Counted from the first letter of the stretch, positions 17,259-25,699 are shown. The stretch: 28,061 nucleotides of DNA from JAMPXD01 sp041481895 (GCA_041481895.1 JBGPCQ010000019.1:1-28061), one strand, 5' to 3'. A program made the numbers and translations. The notes: generated by a model not told the origin, from the letters alone.

Positions 17259-20033
17259 CTATTTCACCGCTTGTAAACACTTCGGGCAGATCGTCGGATG
17301 TTCGGCGTCCCCGCCGATCTCCTCGTCATAGCACCAGCACCGCTCGCATTTCTCTCCCGGTGCGGCGGTCACCTTAATGGACAAATCCGGAATGGTTTCC
17401 GCGGCATGGAATTCCCCGTGCAGGCTCTCGACCAATTGGACCTTGGAGACGATGAAGATACTCTTCAATTCTCCGGCATACTCTCCGAGAAATTCGCGCA
17501 GTTCCCGCGGAGCTGCAATAGCTACGGCAGCGTCAAGGGAGTGGCCGATCATCTTTGCCACGCGCGCCTGCTCCAGTGCCTTGGAGACCTCGGCGCGGAC
17601 TTTTATCAGCCGGTCCCAGCGTGCCACGAGCTGCTCGTCCTGCCGTTCCGGCCGGAGTTCCGGAAATTCCGAGAGATGCACGCTTGCTTCCGCCTGCTTC
17701 GGCATGTAACGCCATACTTCGTCGGAGGTGAAGGAAAGGACCGGGGCAGTGAGCTTTACCAGGGCTTCCAGGATCAGGTGCATGGCGGTCTGGGCGCTTC
17801 TCCGTTCCAGCGAATCCGTTTTGCTGGTGTAGACCCTGTCTTTGAGAATATCGAGATAGAAGGCGCTCATCTCCACGGTGCAGAACGAGTTGACCGCGTG
17901 GTAGATGAGATGGAATTCGTATGCTTCATACGCCTTCAGGACTTTCTCCTTCAGGATTTCGAGCTGATGCAGGGCCCAACGGTCGATCTCCGGCATCTCG
18001 CGGTAGGCGACCGCGTCCCCTGCCGGATCAAAATCATTGATATTCCCCAGAATGTAGCGGCAGGTATTGCGGATCCGGCGATAGGCTTCGGACAGCCGGG
18101 TCAGGATCTCCGGCGAGATGCGGATGTCGTCACGGTAATCCTGGGCAGCCACCCAGAGGCGGAGGATCTCCGCGCCGTATTTTTTTATCACCTCTTCCGG
18201 CGCCACCACGTTGCCGACTGATTTGCTCATTTTTCGGCCGTTGCCGTCCACTACGAAGCCATGGGTAAGGACGTTCCGGTACGGGGCACGCCCCCGGGTG
18301 CCGACCGAGGCCAGAAGCGACGAGTGGAACCAGCCGCGGTGCTGGTCGCTCCCCTCCAGGTACATGTCGGCCGGGGAGCCGAGCTCCGGCCGGAGTTCCA
18401 GAACCGCCGCATGGGAAACGCCGGAATCGAACCAGACGTCGAGGATGTCCATTTCCTTGTCGAAAGCGTCCTTGCCGCAGGAGGGGCAGACGGTGCCGGC
18501 CGGCAGAAGCTCTGCCGCCTCGCGATCGTACCAGATGTCGGACCCTTCCTGTTCGAACAGGTCCGCTATGTGGTGCATGATCCGGCCGTCGGCCAGGGCC
18601 TCGCCGCACGATGTGCAGTAGAAGACCGTGATCGGCACCCCCCAGTTGCGCTGACGGGAAATGCACCAGTCGGGGCGGTTTTCCACCATGCCGAAGATCC
18701 GCTCCTTGCCCCATTTCGGTATCCAGGCGACGTTTTCGATCTCTGCCAGGGCCTTCTGGCGGAGGCCGTTAGCTTCCATGGAGATGAACCACTGTTCGGT
18801 GGCGCGGAAGATGATAGGCTTCTTGCAGCGCCAGCAGTGGGGGTAGGAGTGGGTGACCTCTCCGGCAGCGACAAGCGCCCCGGTCTCCCGGAGTTTTTCA
18901 ATAACGTTCTTGTTGGCGTCAAAGACGAACTGGCCGCCGAAAAACTCGATGTTTTCCAGGAAGCGGCCGCGGTTGTCCACCGGGTTGTAGATATCGAGGC
19001 CGTACTTGAGGCCGATTTCGTAGTCGTCCTGGCCATGGCCCGGTGCGGTATGGACGCAGCCGGTCCCCGCTTCCAGGGTCACATGATCGCCCAGGAGGAT
19101 AATCGAATCCCTCTGGTAGAAGGGGTGACGGCACTGCTTATTCTCCAGGAGATCAGCCTTGAAGGTGGCGATAACTTTTCCCGCAGCTCCAACCGCATTT
19201 TGGAAAGCCTCTTTCAAGCCGTCGGCCACCACGAGCAGTTCGCCGTTCATTTCCAATGCCACGTAATCGTATTCCGGATGGAGCGAGACTGCCAGGTTGG
19301 CCGGCAGAGTCCACGGGGTGGTGGTCCAGATGACGAGAGAAACCTTTTTTCCTGCAAGCTGGGGGAGGGCCGCGGAAAGGTCGTCCCTGAGGGGGAACTT
19401 CACATAGATGGAGGGGGACGTGTGGTCGGCATACTCCACTTCCGCCTCGGCCAGGGCGGTGCCGCAGGAAGAACACCAGTGGACCGGCTTTTTACCCTTG
19501 TAGAGCCCGCTGTTTTCGGCAAAACGGGCCAGTTCCCTGGCGGTGACCCCCTCATAGCTGTAGTGCATGGTCAGATAGGGGTTGTCCCATTCCCCCAGCA
19601 CGCCGAGCCGGACAAATTCCTCTTTCTGGATTTCCACGAATTTCCCGGCGTACTCACGGCATTCTTTGCGCATTGCCGATTTGGTCATGTCATGTTTCTT
19701 GCTCCCCAGGTTCTTCTCGACCTGGAGTTCTATCGGGAGGCCGTGACAGTCCCAGCCGGGGACGTAGGGGGCGTCGAAACCGGACATCCGCTTGCTCTTG
19801 AGAATGATATCCTTGAGGATCTTGTTCAGGGCGTGGCCGATATGGATATGGCCGTTGGCATAGGGAGGGCCGTCATGAAGAAGATATTTCGGCTTCCCCT
19901 TTCCCGCCTCGACCAGCTGTGCATAGAGTCCCGACGTCTCCCACTGCGCGAGGATATCCAGCTCCTTCTGGGCAAGATTCGCCTTCATGGGGAATTCGGT
20001 AACCGGAAGGTTGAGTGTGTTCTTATACTCCAT
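17259..20033 (-). CDS. ileS: Isoleucyl-tRNA synthetase
   Basis: It charges tRNA-Ile with isoleucine. The 924-residue length is normal for the bacterial type with a C-terminal zinc finger. The class I signatures are GHIHIGHALN (61-70, HIGH motif) and GRKMSKSVGN (599-608, KMSKS). The editing domain contains WTTTPWTLPANLA (236-248) and the GTGCVHTAPGHGQDDY stretch (323-338). FDSGVSH and EGSDQHRGWFHSSL (560-573) are typical of IleRS. The zinc motif at the end is CERCWC...CPKC. GGAGG lies 7 bases before ATG 20033. A possible promoter (TTTTCA, 17 bp, TATTAT) lies about 50 bases further up. I found no T-box leader. It is probably co-transcribed with lspA. Confidence 0.97.
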   Translation of the reverse strand: MEYKNTLNLPVTEFPMKANLAQKELDILAQWETSGLYAQLVEAGKGKPKYLLHDGPPYANGHIHIGHALNKILKDIILKSKRMSGFDAPYVPGWDCHGLPIELQVEKNLGSKKHDMTKSAMRKECREYAGKFVEIQKEEFVRLGVLGEWDNPYLTMHYSYEGVTARELARFAENSGLYKGKKPVHWCSSCGTALAEAEVEYADHTSPSIYVKFPLRDDLSAALPQLAGKKVSLVIWTTTPWTLPANLAVSLHPEYDYVALEMNGELLVVADGLKEAFQNAVGAAGKVIATFKADLLENKQCRHPFYQRDSIILLGDHVTLEAGTGCVHTAPGHGQDDYEIGLKYGLDIYNPVDNRGRFLENIEFFGGQFVFDANKNVIEKLRETGALVAAGEVTHSYPHCWRCKKPIIFRATEQWFISMEANGLRQKALAEIENVAWIPKWGKERIFGMVENRPDWCISRQRNWGVPITVFYCTSCGEALADGRIMHHIADLFEQEGSDIWYDREAAELLPAGTVCPSCGKDAFDKEMDILDVWFDSGVSHAAVLELRPELGSPADMYLEGSDQHRGWFHSSLLASVGTRGRAPYRNVLTHGFVVDGNGRKMSKSVGNVVAPEEVIKKYGAEILRLWVAAQDYRDDIRISPEILTRLSEAYRRIRNTCRYILGNINDFDPAGDAVAYREMPEIDRWALHQLEILKEKVLKAYEAYEFHLIYHAVNSFCTVEMSAFYLDILKDRVYTSKTDSLERRSAQTAMHLILEALVKLTAPVLSFTSDEVWRYMPKQAEASVHLSEFPELRPERQDEQLVARWDRLIKVRAEVSKALEQARVAKMIGHSLDAAVAIAAPRELREFLGEYAGELKSIFIVSKVQLVESLHGEFHAAETIPDLSIKVTAAPGEKCERCWCYDEEIGGDAEHPTICPKCLQAVK

Positions 20034-20127
20034 GGAACGGCCTCCATTCGGATGGTTGCATGTCTCGGGAAAACATAATAAACTACCTAGAACTCATTGA
20101 AAAGTCAAGGATAAAGGGGGATTTGTG

Positions 20128-20156
20128 TTGTATTCGACCCGCTGAAATGGTATAAG
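20128..20156 (+). promoter_or_regulatory. Candidate sigma70 promoter of kup
   Basis: TTGTAT (20128-20133), a 17-bp spacer and TATAAG (20151-20156) lie 34 bases before the kup start, in the divergent ileS/kup intergenic region. Confidence 0.5.
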
Positions 20157-20189
20157 AGGCCGGTTATAAGTTCTGAGAGGAATACGTGC

Positions 20190-22010
20190 ATGAAACCTGG
20201 CAGTTCGGATTCATTCTGGGGCGGCATCGTTAAATCGATGGGGCTGGTCTTCGGCGACATCGGCACCAGCCCCATCTATACCCTGACGGTCATCTTTGCC
20301 CTGACCCGGCCGACTCCGGACAATGTCTTCGGCATCCTGTCGCTGGTGGTCTGGACCCTGATCATCCTCGTTTCCGCTGAATACGCCTGGCTGGCCATGA
20401 GTCTCGGGCGAAAGGGGGAAGGGGGGACCATCGTCCTCAAGGAGATTCTCATCAGGCTTCTCAAACCGGGGCGGCAGATCGCCTTCGTCGGCTTCCTCTC
20501 CTTTCTCGGCGTGTCGCTCCTGCTCGGCGACGGGGTGATTACGCCGGCCATCAGTATCCTCTCCGCCGTGGAGGGGATGGTGCTCATTCCCGGTCTGGAA
20601 AACCTCCCGCAGGGGGGATTGATCCTGATCGCCGCCCTCATCGCAGTTGTCCTCTTCGTCTTCCAGTTCCTCGGGACCGACAGGGTGGCGAAGGCATTCG
20701 GTCCCTTGATGGTTCTCTGGTTCATATCTCTGACGGTCTCGGGGCTTGTCTCCATTGCCGCCGTGCCCGAGGTCCTGAAGGCGTTCAGCCCCTGGTATGC
20801 GGTCAAGTTCTTCCTGGACAACGGTTTTTCCGCCTTCTTCGTCCTGTCCGAGGTGATCCTCTGCGCTACCGGGGGGGAGGCCCTCTACGCCGACATGGGG
20901 CACCTGGGGCGGCGGCCGATTATCCGGGCGTGGTACATCGTCTTCTGGGCACTGGTCATCAACTACCTGGGCCAGGGGGCCTACGTGCTCGGCCATGGAG
21001 CGGGGAAAAACCTCCTGTTCGGCATGGTGCAATGGGAGGCCCCCATTCTCTATATCCCGTTCCTTATCCTGACCGTGATGGCGACCGTCATCGCCTCCCA
21101 GGCCATGATCAGCGGAGTCTTCTCCATCGTCTACCAAGGAATCACAACCCGCATCATGCCGCTGATGAAAGTGGATTACACCTCGAGCCACCTGAAATCG
21201 CAGATATATATAGGGTCGGTTAACTGGTTCCTGATGTGCCTCGTCATCTTCATCATGCTCATTTTCCGCAAGTCGGACAACCTGGCGGCGGCCTATGGCC
21301 TGGCGGTGACCGGCACCATGACCCTCACCGGCGTCATGATGGTCATGATCTACAGCCGGACGACGAAAAAGTGGAAAGTCCCGTTTGCCCTCCTGGTGAC
21401 GGTGGTCGACTTTCTGTTCTTTACCGCCTGCATGAACAAGATCCCCCATGGCGGCTACTGGTCGATCATCCTCGCGGCCATCCCCTTTGCCACCATCCTG
21501 ATCTGGACCAGGGGGCAGCGTGCCCTCTACCGCGCCCTGAAACCACTCGACATAGAAACCTTCATGCTCAGCTATGAGCAGATATATGCCAAGGGGAAAA
21601 ACATTCCCGGCACCGGTCTCTTCTTCACCAAGGAATGGAATATCGTCCCCCCCTATGTGGTGCACTGCATGTTCAGGAGCAACATCATCTATGAACGGAA
21701 CGTTTTCATCTCCATCATCAGGACGGACGAGCCGTTCGGCCTGAAATCCAACGTGAAACCGGCGATCGGCCCGGGGCTCGATGCCTTTGAGATCAAGGCC
21801 GGCTACATGGAAATGATGGACATCGAAAAGCTCCTGAAGAAGCACGACATCAAGGAAAAGGTCATTTTCTACGGGATTGAAGACATCGCGACCACCAACC
21901 CCGCCTGGAAGGTCTTCTCGGCAATCAAGAAACTGACCCCCAACTTCGTCCAGTTCAACAAGCTGCCGTCGAGTAAGCTGCAAGGAGTCGTCACCCGCGT
22001 CGAAATGTGA
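20190..22010 (+). CDS. kup: Low-affinity potassium uptake transporter Kup
   Basis: An inner-membrane K+/H+ symporter of the KUP/HAK/KT family. The 606-residue protein has about 12 hydrophobic segments in the first 430 residues and a cytoplasmic C-terminal tail. Family signatures are GDIGTSPIYT near residue 22, EGGTIVLKEI, and LLGDGVITPAISILSAVEG near residue 110. GGEALYADMGHLG and PHGGYWS are also conserved. The length is close to E. coli Kup (622). The ATG at 20190 is preceded by AGAGG at 9 bases. It is transcribed divergently from ileS and convergently to groEL, with which it shares the terminator at 22150-22182. Confidence 0.95.
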   Translation: MKPGSSDSFWGGIVKSMGLVFGDIGTSPIYTLTVIFALTRPTPDNVFGILSLVVWTLIILVSAEYAWLAMSLGRKGEGGTIVLKEILIRLLKPGRQIAFVGFLSFLGVSLLLGDGVITPAISILSAVEGMVLIPGLENLPQGGLILIAALIAVVLFVFQFLGTDRVAKAFGPLMVLWFISLTVSGLVSIAAVPEVLKAFSPWYAVKFFLDNGFSAFFVLSEVILCATGGEALYADMGHLGRRPIIRAWYIVFWALVINYLGQGAYVLGHGAGKNLLFGMVQWEAPILYIPFLILTVMATVIASQAMISGVFSIVYQGITTRIMPLMKVDYTSSHLKSQIYIGSVNWFLMCLVIFIMLIFRKSDNLAAAYGLAVTGTMTLTGVMMVMIYSRTTKKWKVPFALLVTVVDFLFFTACMNKIPHGGYWSIILAAIPFATILIWTRGQRALYRALKPLDIETFMLSYEQIYAKGKNIPGTGLFFTKEWNIVPPYVVHCMFRSNIIYERNVFISIIRTDEPFGLKSNVKPAIGPGLDAFEIKAGYMEMMDIEKLLKKHDIKEKVIFYGIEDIATTNPAWKVFSAIKKLTPNFVQFNKLPSSKLQGVVTRVEM

Positions 22011-22019
22011 TGTCAGGTG

Positions 22020-22130
22020 CTGCGCCTTTTACGCCAGCTCGGCGTTGCCTGCGTCATCGCTTGTGCGACGTGGCTCTGCCACGCCTCCGCGCTCTTCCTT
22101 GGCGCCTGGATCTGACGCAAAAATCGCAGC
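22020..22130. repeat. Hairpin repeat, family 1 copy b (downstream of kup)
   Basis: This is an inverted copy of the repeat at 22232-22320. Bases 22061-22092 are the exact reverse complement of 22246-22277 (32 bases). The hairpin core is CGTGG, CAGAG loop, CCACG. Confidence 0.85.
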
Positions 22131-22149
22131 CCCATTGATTTCAAAAAAT

Positions 22150-22182
22150 AAAAGGGAGCGGACTCGATGTCCGCTCCCTTTT
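22150..22182. terminator. Bidirectional terminator shared by kup and groESL
   Basis: A perfect 14-bp stem (AAAAGGGAGCGGAC with GTCCGCTCCCTTTT) encloses a 5-base loop. The downstream T-run is better on the minus strand (TTTTATTTTTT), which suits the groESL operon; kup reads into it from the other side. It lies 140 bases after kup and about 150 after groEL. Confidence 0.9.
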
Positions 22183-22231
22183 ACGTTGTTTCCGGGCAGG
22201 TCAGAAACGTGGATTTTTCGATAAGCTCTAG

Positions 22232-22320
22232 GCGCTCAAGGGATTGCGCGGAGGCGTGGCAGAGCCACGTCGCACAAAGGAATCCCGAAGAGCAACGACG
22301 AGATTGCGGAAAAGCCGCGT
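22232..22320. repeat. Hairpin repeat, family 1 copy c (downstream of groEL)
   Basis: GGGATTGCGCGGAGGCGTGG, loop, CCACGTCGCACAA, then AATCCCGAAG and AGATTGCGGA. It matches copy a in order and orientation and copy b in inverted orientation. It occupies the groEL 3' untranslated region. Confidence 0.85.
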
Positions 22321-22331
22321 TTCCTTTTGGA

Positions 22332-23978
22332 TTACATCATTCCGCCCATTCCGCCCATCCCGCCCATCCCGCCGCCCGGCATCGCGGGCATGGCGCCTTC
22401 TTCTCTCGGCTTCTCGGCGATCATTGCCTCGGTGGTCAGCATCAGGCCGGCTACGGAAGCGGCGTTCTGCAGGGCGCAGCGGGCGACCTTGGTCGGGTCG
22501 ATGATGCCGGCCTTGATCATGTCGGTATACTCGTCATCGGCGGCATTGTAGCCGAAGGCGTCCTTGCCGTTCTTTACCTTGTCCACCACGATGGAGCCGT
22601 CGACCCCGGCGTTCTGGGCGATCTGGCGGATCGGCTCCTCGAGGGCGCGCTTGATCACGTTGACGCCGAACTGCTGTTCGGTCGGGAGTTTGAGCTTGTC
22701 CAGGGAGGACATGGCACGGAGGTAAGCGACGCCGCCGCCGGGGACGATCCCCTCGTCAACGGCCGCACGGGTGGCATGCAGGGCGTCTTCGACGCGGGCC
22801 TTCTTCTCTTTCATTTCGGTTTCAGTGGCAGCACCCACCTTGATCACGGCAACGCCACCGACCAGCTTGGCAAGCCTTTCCTGGAGCTTCTCACGGTCGT
22901 AGTCGCTGCTGGTTTCCTCGATCTGGGCGCGGATCTGCTTGACGCGGCCCTTGATGTCGGCCTCGGCGCCGGCGCCGTCGATGATGGTGGTGTTGTCCTT
23001 GTCCACGGTGATCTTCTTGGCCTGGCCGAGCATGTCCATGGTGGTGTTTTCCAGCTTGAAGCCGACTTCTTCGGAGATCACCTTGCCGCCGGTGAGGGTG
23101 GCGATGTCTTCGAGCATCGCCTTGCGGCGGTCGCCGAAGCCGGGGGCCTTGACGGCGCAGATGTTGAGCACGCCGCGCAGCTTGTTGACGACGAGGGTGG
23201 CGAGGGCTTCGCCTTCGATGTCTTCGGCGATGATGAGGAGCGGCCGGCCCGATTTGGCGGTCTGCTCGAGGACCGGGAGCAGGTCCTTCATGTTGGAGAT
23301 CTTCTTGTCATGGATCAGGATCATGGCGTTTTCGAGAGTGACTTCCATCCGCTCCGGATCGGTCACGAAGTAGGGGGAGAGGTAGCCGCGGTCGAACTGC
23401 ATCCCTTCCACGGTTTCGAGAGAGGTTTCCATAGCCTTGGCTTCCTCAACGGTGATGACCCCTTCCTTGCCGACTTTTTCCATGGCCTGGGCGATGATGT
23501 CGCCGATGGTCTTGTCGTTGTTGGCGGAGATGGTGCCGACCTGGGCGATTTCCTTGTGGTCCTTGATCGGCTTGGAGAGGCTCTGCAGTTCGCCTACGAG
23601 CACTTCCACAGCCTTATCGATGCCGCGCTTGATTTCCATCGGGTTGTGACCGGCGGCCACCAGCTTGGAGCCCTGGCGGTAGATCGCCTGGGCCAGCACG
23701 GTGGCCGTGGTGGTGCCGTCACCTGCCACATCCGAGGTCTTGGAGGCGACTTCTTTGACGAGCTGGGCGCCCATGTTCTCGAACTTGTCGTCCAGCTCGA
23801 TTTCCTTGGCAACGGTGACGCCGTCCTTGGTGATGAGCGGAGAACCGTACGATTTGTCGATGATGACGTTTCGCCCTTTGGGGCCGAGGGTGACCTTGAC
23901 TGCGTCGGCCAGGGTATTGACACCTTTCAGGATGGCGTTTCTGCCGTCCTGGTCAAATTTGATGAGTTTAGCTGCCAT
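22332..23978 (-). CDS. groL: Chaperonin GroEL (HSP60)
   Basis: GroEL forms the double-ring ATP-dependent folding chamber with GroES. The 548-residue length is standard. Conserved parts are MAAKLIKFDQDGRNAI, the ATP-binding VTLGPKGRNV (about 28-37) and DGVTVAKEI, then VAGDGTTTATVLAQAI (about 84-99, catalytic Asp-Gly-Thr-Thr-Thr), DRRKAMLEDIA near 285 and GIVPGGGVAYLRA near 415. The tail has GGM repeats (GGGMGGMGGMGGMM). AAGGAGG lies 9 bases before ATG 23978. It is the second gene of the groESL operon; the 173-base gap from groES is unusually long and contains a hairpin repeat. Confidence 0.98.
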   Translation of the reverse strand: MAAKLIKFDQDGRNAILKGVNTLADAVKVTLGPKGRNVIIDKSYGSPLITKDGVTVAKEIELDDKFENMGAQLVKEVASKTSDVAGDGTTTATVLAQAIYRQGSKLVAAGHNPMEIKRGIDKAVEVLVGELQSLSKPIKDHKEIAQVGTISANNDKTIGDIIAQAMEKVGKEGVITVEEAKAMETSLETVEGMQFDRGYLSPYFVTDPERMEVTLENAMILIHDKKISNMKDLLPVLEQTAKSGRPLLIIAEDIEGEALATLVVNKLRGVLNICAVKAPGFGDRRKAMLEDIATLTGGKVISEEVGFKLENTTMDMLGQAKKITVDKDNTTIIDGAGAEADIKGRVKQIRAQIEETSSDYDREKLQERLAKLVGGVAVIKVGAATETEMKEKKARVEDALHATRAAVDEGIVPGGGVAYLRAMSSLDKLKLPTEQQFGVNVIKRALEEPIRQIAQNAGVDGSIVVDKVKNGKDAFGYNAADDEYTDMIKAGIIDPTKVARCALQNAASVAGLMLTTEAMIAEKPREEGAMPAMPGGGMGGMGGMGGMM

Positions 23979-24031
23979 GTTGATATATCCTCCTTGGATA
24001 AGTTTTGTGGTGTGTTGAGTGTAAACGGCAC

Positions 24032-24140
24032 AGCAAAAAGCTCCAGATGCAAGGCGCGCGACAAGCGGGGCGCGAGGCGTACCCGAAAGGTACGTTGAGC
24101 GTCACGTGAAGAAGCGCAACGCTGCAGATGGACTTTTGGC
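24032..24140. repeat. Hairpin repeat, family 2 copy d (between groES and groEL)
   Basis: The core CGTACC, CGAAA loop, GGTACG (about 24077-24095) is flanked by GCAAAAAGCTCCAGATGC on the left and GCAGATGGACTTTTGGC on the right. It is an inverted, nearly identical copy of the repeat at 25991-26097. It fills most of the groES-groEL gap. Confidence 0.88.
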
Positions 24141-24151
24141 TGCGTCGTAAT

Positions 24152-24439
24152 CTATTCCATGACGCCGAGAATGTCGTCTTCCCTCATGATAAGATACTCT
24201 TCCCCTTCGATCTTGATCTCGGTGCCGGAATACTTGCCGAACAGCACCTTTTCGCCGACTTTGACGTCGATCGGGATAACCTTGCCGTCGTCGGTCTTTT
24301 TGCCGTGGCCGACGGCTACTATTTCGCCCTTCTGGGGTTTTTCCTTGGCGGTCTCGGGGATGAAAATGCCGCCGGCGGTCATGGTCTCTTCTTCAACCCT
24401 CTTCACGATGATACGGTCCTGCAAAGGTCTGAGTTTCAT
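24152..24439 (-). CDS. groS: Co-chaperonin GroES (HSP10)
   Basis: GroES is the heptameric lid of the GroEL chamber. The 95-residue protein starts MKLRPLQDRIIVKRVEEE, has the mobile loop ETMTAGGIFIPETAKEKPQ (about 18-36), VKVGEKVLFGKYSGTEIKIEGEEYLIMREDDILGVME at the end, and normal length. The frame runs on upstream to 24481 from a TTG, but ATG 24439 is preferred because AAGGAG lies 9 bases upstream and the family begins there. It is the first gene of the operon, with a sigma70 promoter and CIRCE operator upstream. Confidence 0.97.
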   Translation of the reverse strand: MKLRPLQDRIIVKRVEEETMTAGGIFIPETAKEKPQKGEIVAVGHGKKTDDGKVIPIDVKVGEKVLFGKYSGTEIKIEGEEYLIMREDDILGVME

Positions 24440-24548
24440 TACTTCTTTCTCCTTTCGTTGGGTAGAAAATTTGACGGCCAAGATAAATTAAGTGCGGAAT
24501 TTCTCGTTCGCCGTCCGTGTTAAAATAGTTCCCCTGTCCAAAAAATTA

Positions 24549-24575
24549 TTAGCACTCGAAACCGCTGAGTGCTAA
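24549..24575 (-). promoter_or_regulatory. CIRCE operator (HrcA binding site)
   Basis: TTAGCACTC (24549-24557), a 9-base spacer and GAGTGCTAA (24567-24575) match the canonical CIRCE inverted repeat without a mismatch. It lies just downstream of the -10 element, covering the expected transcription start and the 5' untranslated region of groESL. HrcA should repress the operon here at normal temperature and release it on heat shock. Confidence 0.97.
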
Positions 24576-24585
24576 TCGCTGGGTA

Positions 24586-24614
24586 AATATAAACATGTAA
24601 TCGATAAAAATCAA
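24586..24614 (-). promoter_or_regulatory. Sigma70 promoter of groESL
   Basis: On the minus strand, TTGATT (24614-24609), a 17-bp spacer and TATATT (24591-24586). Transcription should start near 24579, about 140 bases before groES, with the CIRCE element at +4 to +30. I did not see a sigma32-type promoter. Confidence 0.75.
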
Positions 24615-24766
24615 GACATATCATCGAAATTTTTTTCACGCTGTATATCGGTGAGATGCAGGAATACGGTGTCAGTTCCGGAATGGTCCCCGGGGAGCGG
24701 GTCTGCAATGCATAATTACGAACAACTCTTGATTGACTGATAGCATTAATGAAGTTTCTATGGTAC

Positions 24767-24950
24767 TATAATCAAATTAATGATAGTTAACCGGCTAGAG
24801 ATCACGCGCTGCCGCCATGCACTTAGCTGAATAGGTTCAGGCCGGGGCTTTACCCCTCCCGATACAGGGGATGGACCGTTGCCGGGCTTGTTCGCGGGGT
24901 GTATGTCGAAAAACTTATGTCGTACTGCTATTCTACCGAGGGAGGACGAG
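24767..24950 (+). promoter_or_regulatory. -10 element and long structured leader of the kinase-like gene
   Basis: A perfect TATAAT (24767-24772) has no good -35 partner. If it is used, the transcript carries a leader of about 170 bases with several possible hairpins: CTGAA/TTCAG near 24828-24841, GGGG/CCCC near 24845-24857, and CCCCT/AGGGG near 24854-24871. It ends in GAGGGAGGA just before the ATG. I could not match it to a known riboswitch. The stretch from 24616 to 24766 shows nothing recognisable. Confidence 0.35.
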
Positions 24951-25583
24951 ATGAAAAAAGGCAAACTGGTTGTAATTGAGGGGATTTACGGCTCGGGGAA
25001 ACTCATCGTGGACCTTGTGGAGAAGCTGCGGGAAAAACTGGTAAGCGAGGGGAGCCAGGTGTACGAAATTGACAGCCCGGACAGCGGCCGCGCCCAGCTT
25101 ATGGGAGCCCAGGAGCTCGACTGCGGCTGGCGCTATGGCCTGTTCAAGCCCGATTTTTTCTTCGAGCTTGCTTCGCGGGCGCGCGTCTGTTCGACTATCA
25201 GACCGGAACTGGTGAAAGGGAGCGTCGTGCTCTGCAAGCACTTCACCCTTTCTTCCATCGTCTATGCACGGCTCAAGGGGCACGACTGGTACCGCGAGGA
25301 CCTGAATTGCCTGGAAGCCCGCGCCCGCGGCCTGGGGTTCGGAGGCGAGGTCGTTCCGGACCTGACAATTTTTCTGGATATTACTCCCGAGGCCGGTGTA
25401 AAGCAGCTTGAGGAAAAACTCGACGGTTATTTCACGCCGGCCGACCTGGTCCTGCAGAAAAAATATTATCTCGAAGAACTCGCAAAACTGCCGGACACGG
25501 CAACGAAACTTATCAATGCGGGACAACACCCCGATGCGGTCTTCGAAGAAGTTTATACCGCCATCAATACCATTCTCAGATAG
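24951..25583 (+). CDS. Divergent thymidylate-kinase-like protein with altered P-loop
   Basis: A 210-residue protein of the thymidylate kinase (dTMP kinase) superfamily. The overall order matches Tmk: the P-loop region KLVVIEGIYGSGK (5-17), an IDSPDSGRAQLMG segment (40-52) like the REPGGT region, VVLCKHFTLSSIVYA (92-106) and LTIFLDITPEAGVKQL (138-153). Two usually critical sites differ. Position 18 after the P-loop lysine is Leu instead of Ser/Thr, and the catalytic Asp-Arg-(Tyr/His/Phe) is Lys96-His97-Phe98. It may bind a nucleotide without being an efficient dTMP kinase, or have another substrate. The ATG at 24951 has GGGAGG 7 bases upstream; an in-frame upstream start (24879) lacks support. 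It stands alone between the groESL promoter and a strong terminator. Confidence 0.75.
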   Translation: MKKGKLVVIEGIYGSGKLIVDLVEKLREKLVSEGSQVYEIDSPDSGRAQLMGAQELDCGWRYGLFKPDFFFELASRARVCSTIRPELVKGSVVLCKHFTLSSIVYARLKGHDWYREDLNCLEARARGLGFGGEVVPDLTIFLDITPEAGVKQLEEKLDGYFTPADLVLQKKYYLEELAKLPDTATKLINAGQHPDAVFEEVYTAINTILR

Positions 25584-25608
25584 CTGTCGCTGCCCACTTA
25601 CGACCAGT

Positions 25609-25638
25609 GGCCATTCCAGAGCGGAATGGCCTTTTTTT
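25609..25638 (+). terminator. Rho-independent terminator after the kinase-like gene
   Basis: GGCCATTCC (25609-25617) pairs with GGAATGGCC (25623-25631) around AGAGC and is followed by seven T. It starts 26 bases after the stop codon. Confidence 0.95.
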
Positions 25639-25699
25639 GTGAAAGGCAGTGAATCATGCGGGATTCGCCGCCGCAGGACGGGTTCTCCGGAGGAGGGGA

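Noticed and set aside
18261..20078. Long open frame antisense to ileS
   Set aside because: Same reason: an antisense shadow of a strongly supported tRNA synthetase gene.
20211..21983. Long open frame antisense to kup
   Set aside because: A Glu/Asp/Gly/His-rich translation typical of an antisense shadow of a membrane-protein gene; no domain is visible.
22167..24098. Long open frame antisense to groEL
   Set aside because: It mirrors groEL codon structure in a GC-rich gene, has no ribosome site, and translates to low-complexity sequence unlike any family I know.
24780..24900. Possible c-di-AMP (ydaO-type) riboswitch on the minus strand
   Set aside because: Only a short stretch (TTCAGCTAAG) resembles the 3' motif, the other conserved blocks are missing, and no suitable gene lies downstream on that strand before the groESL promoter.
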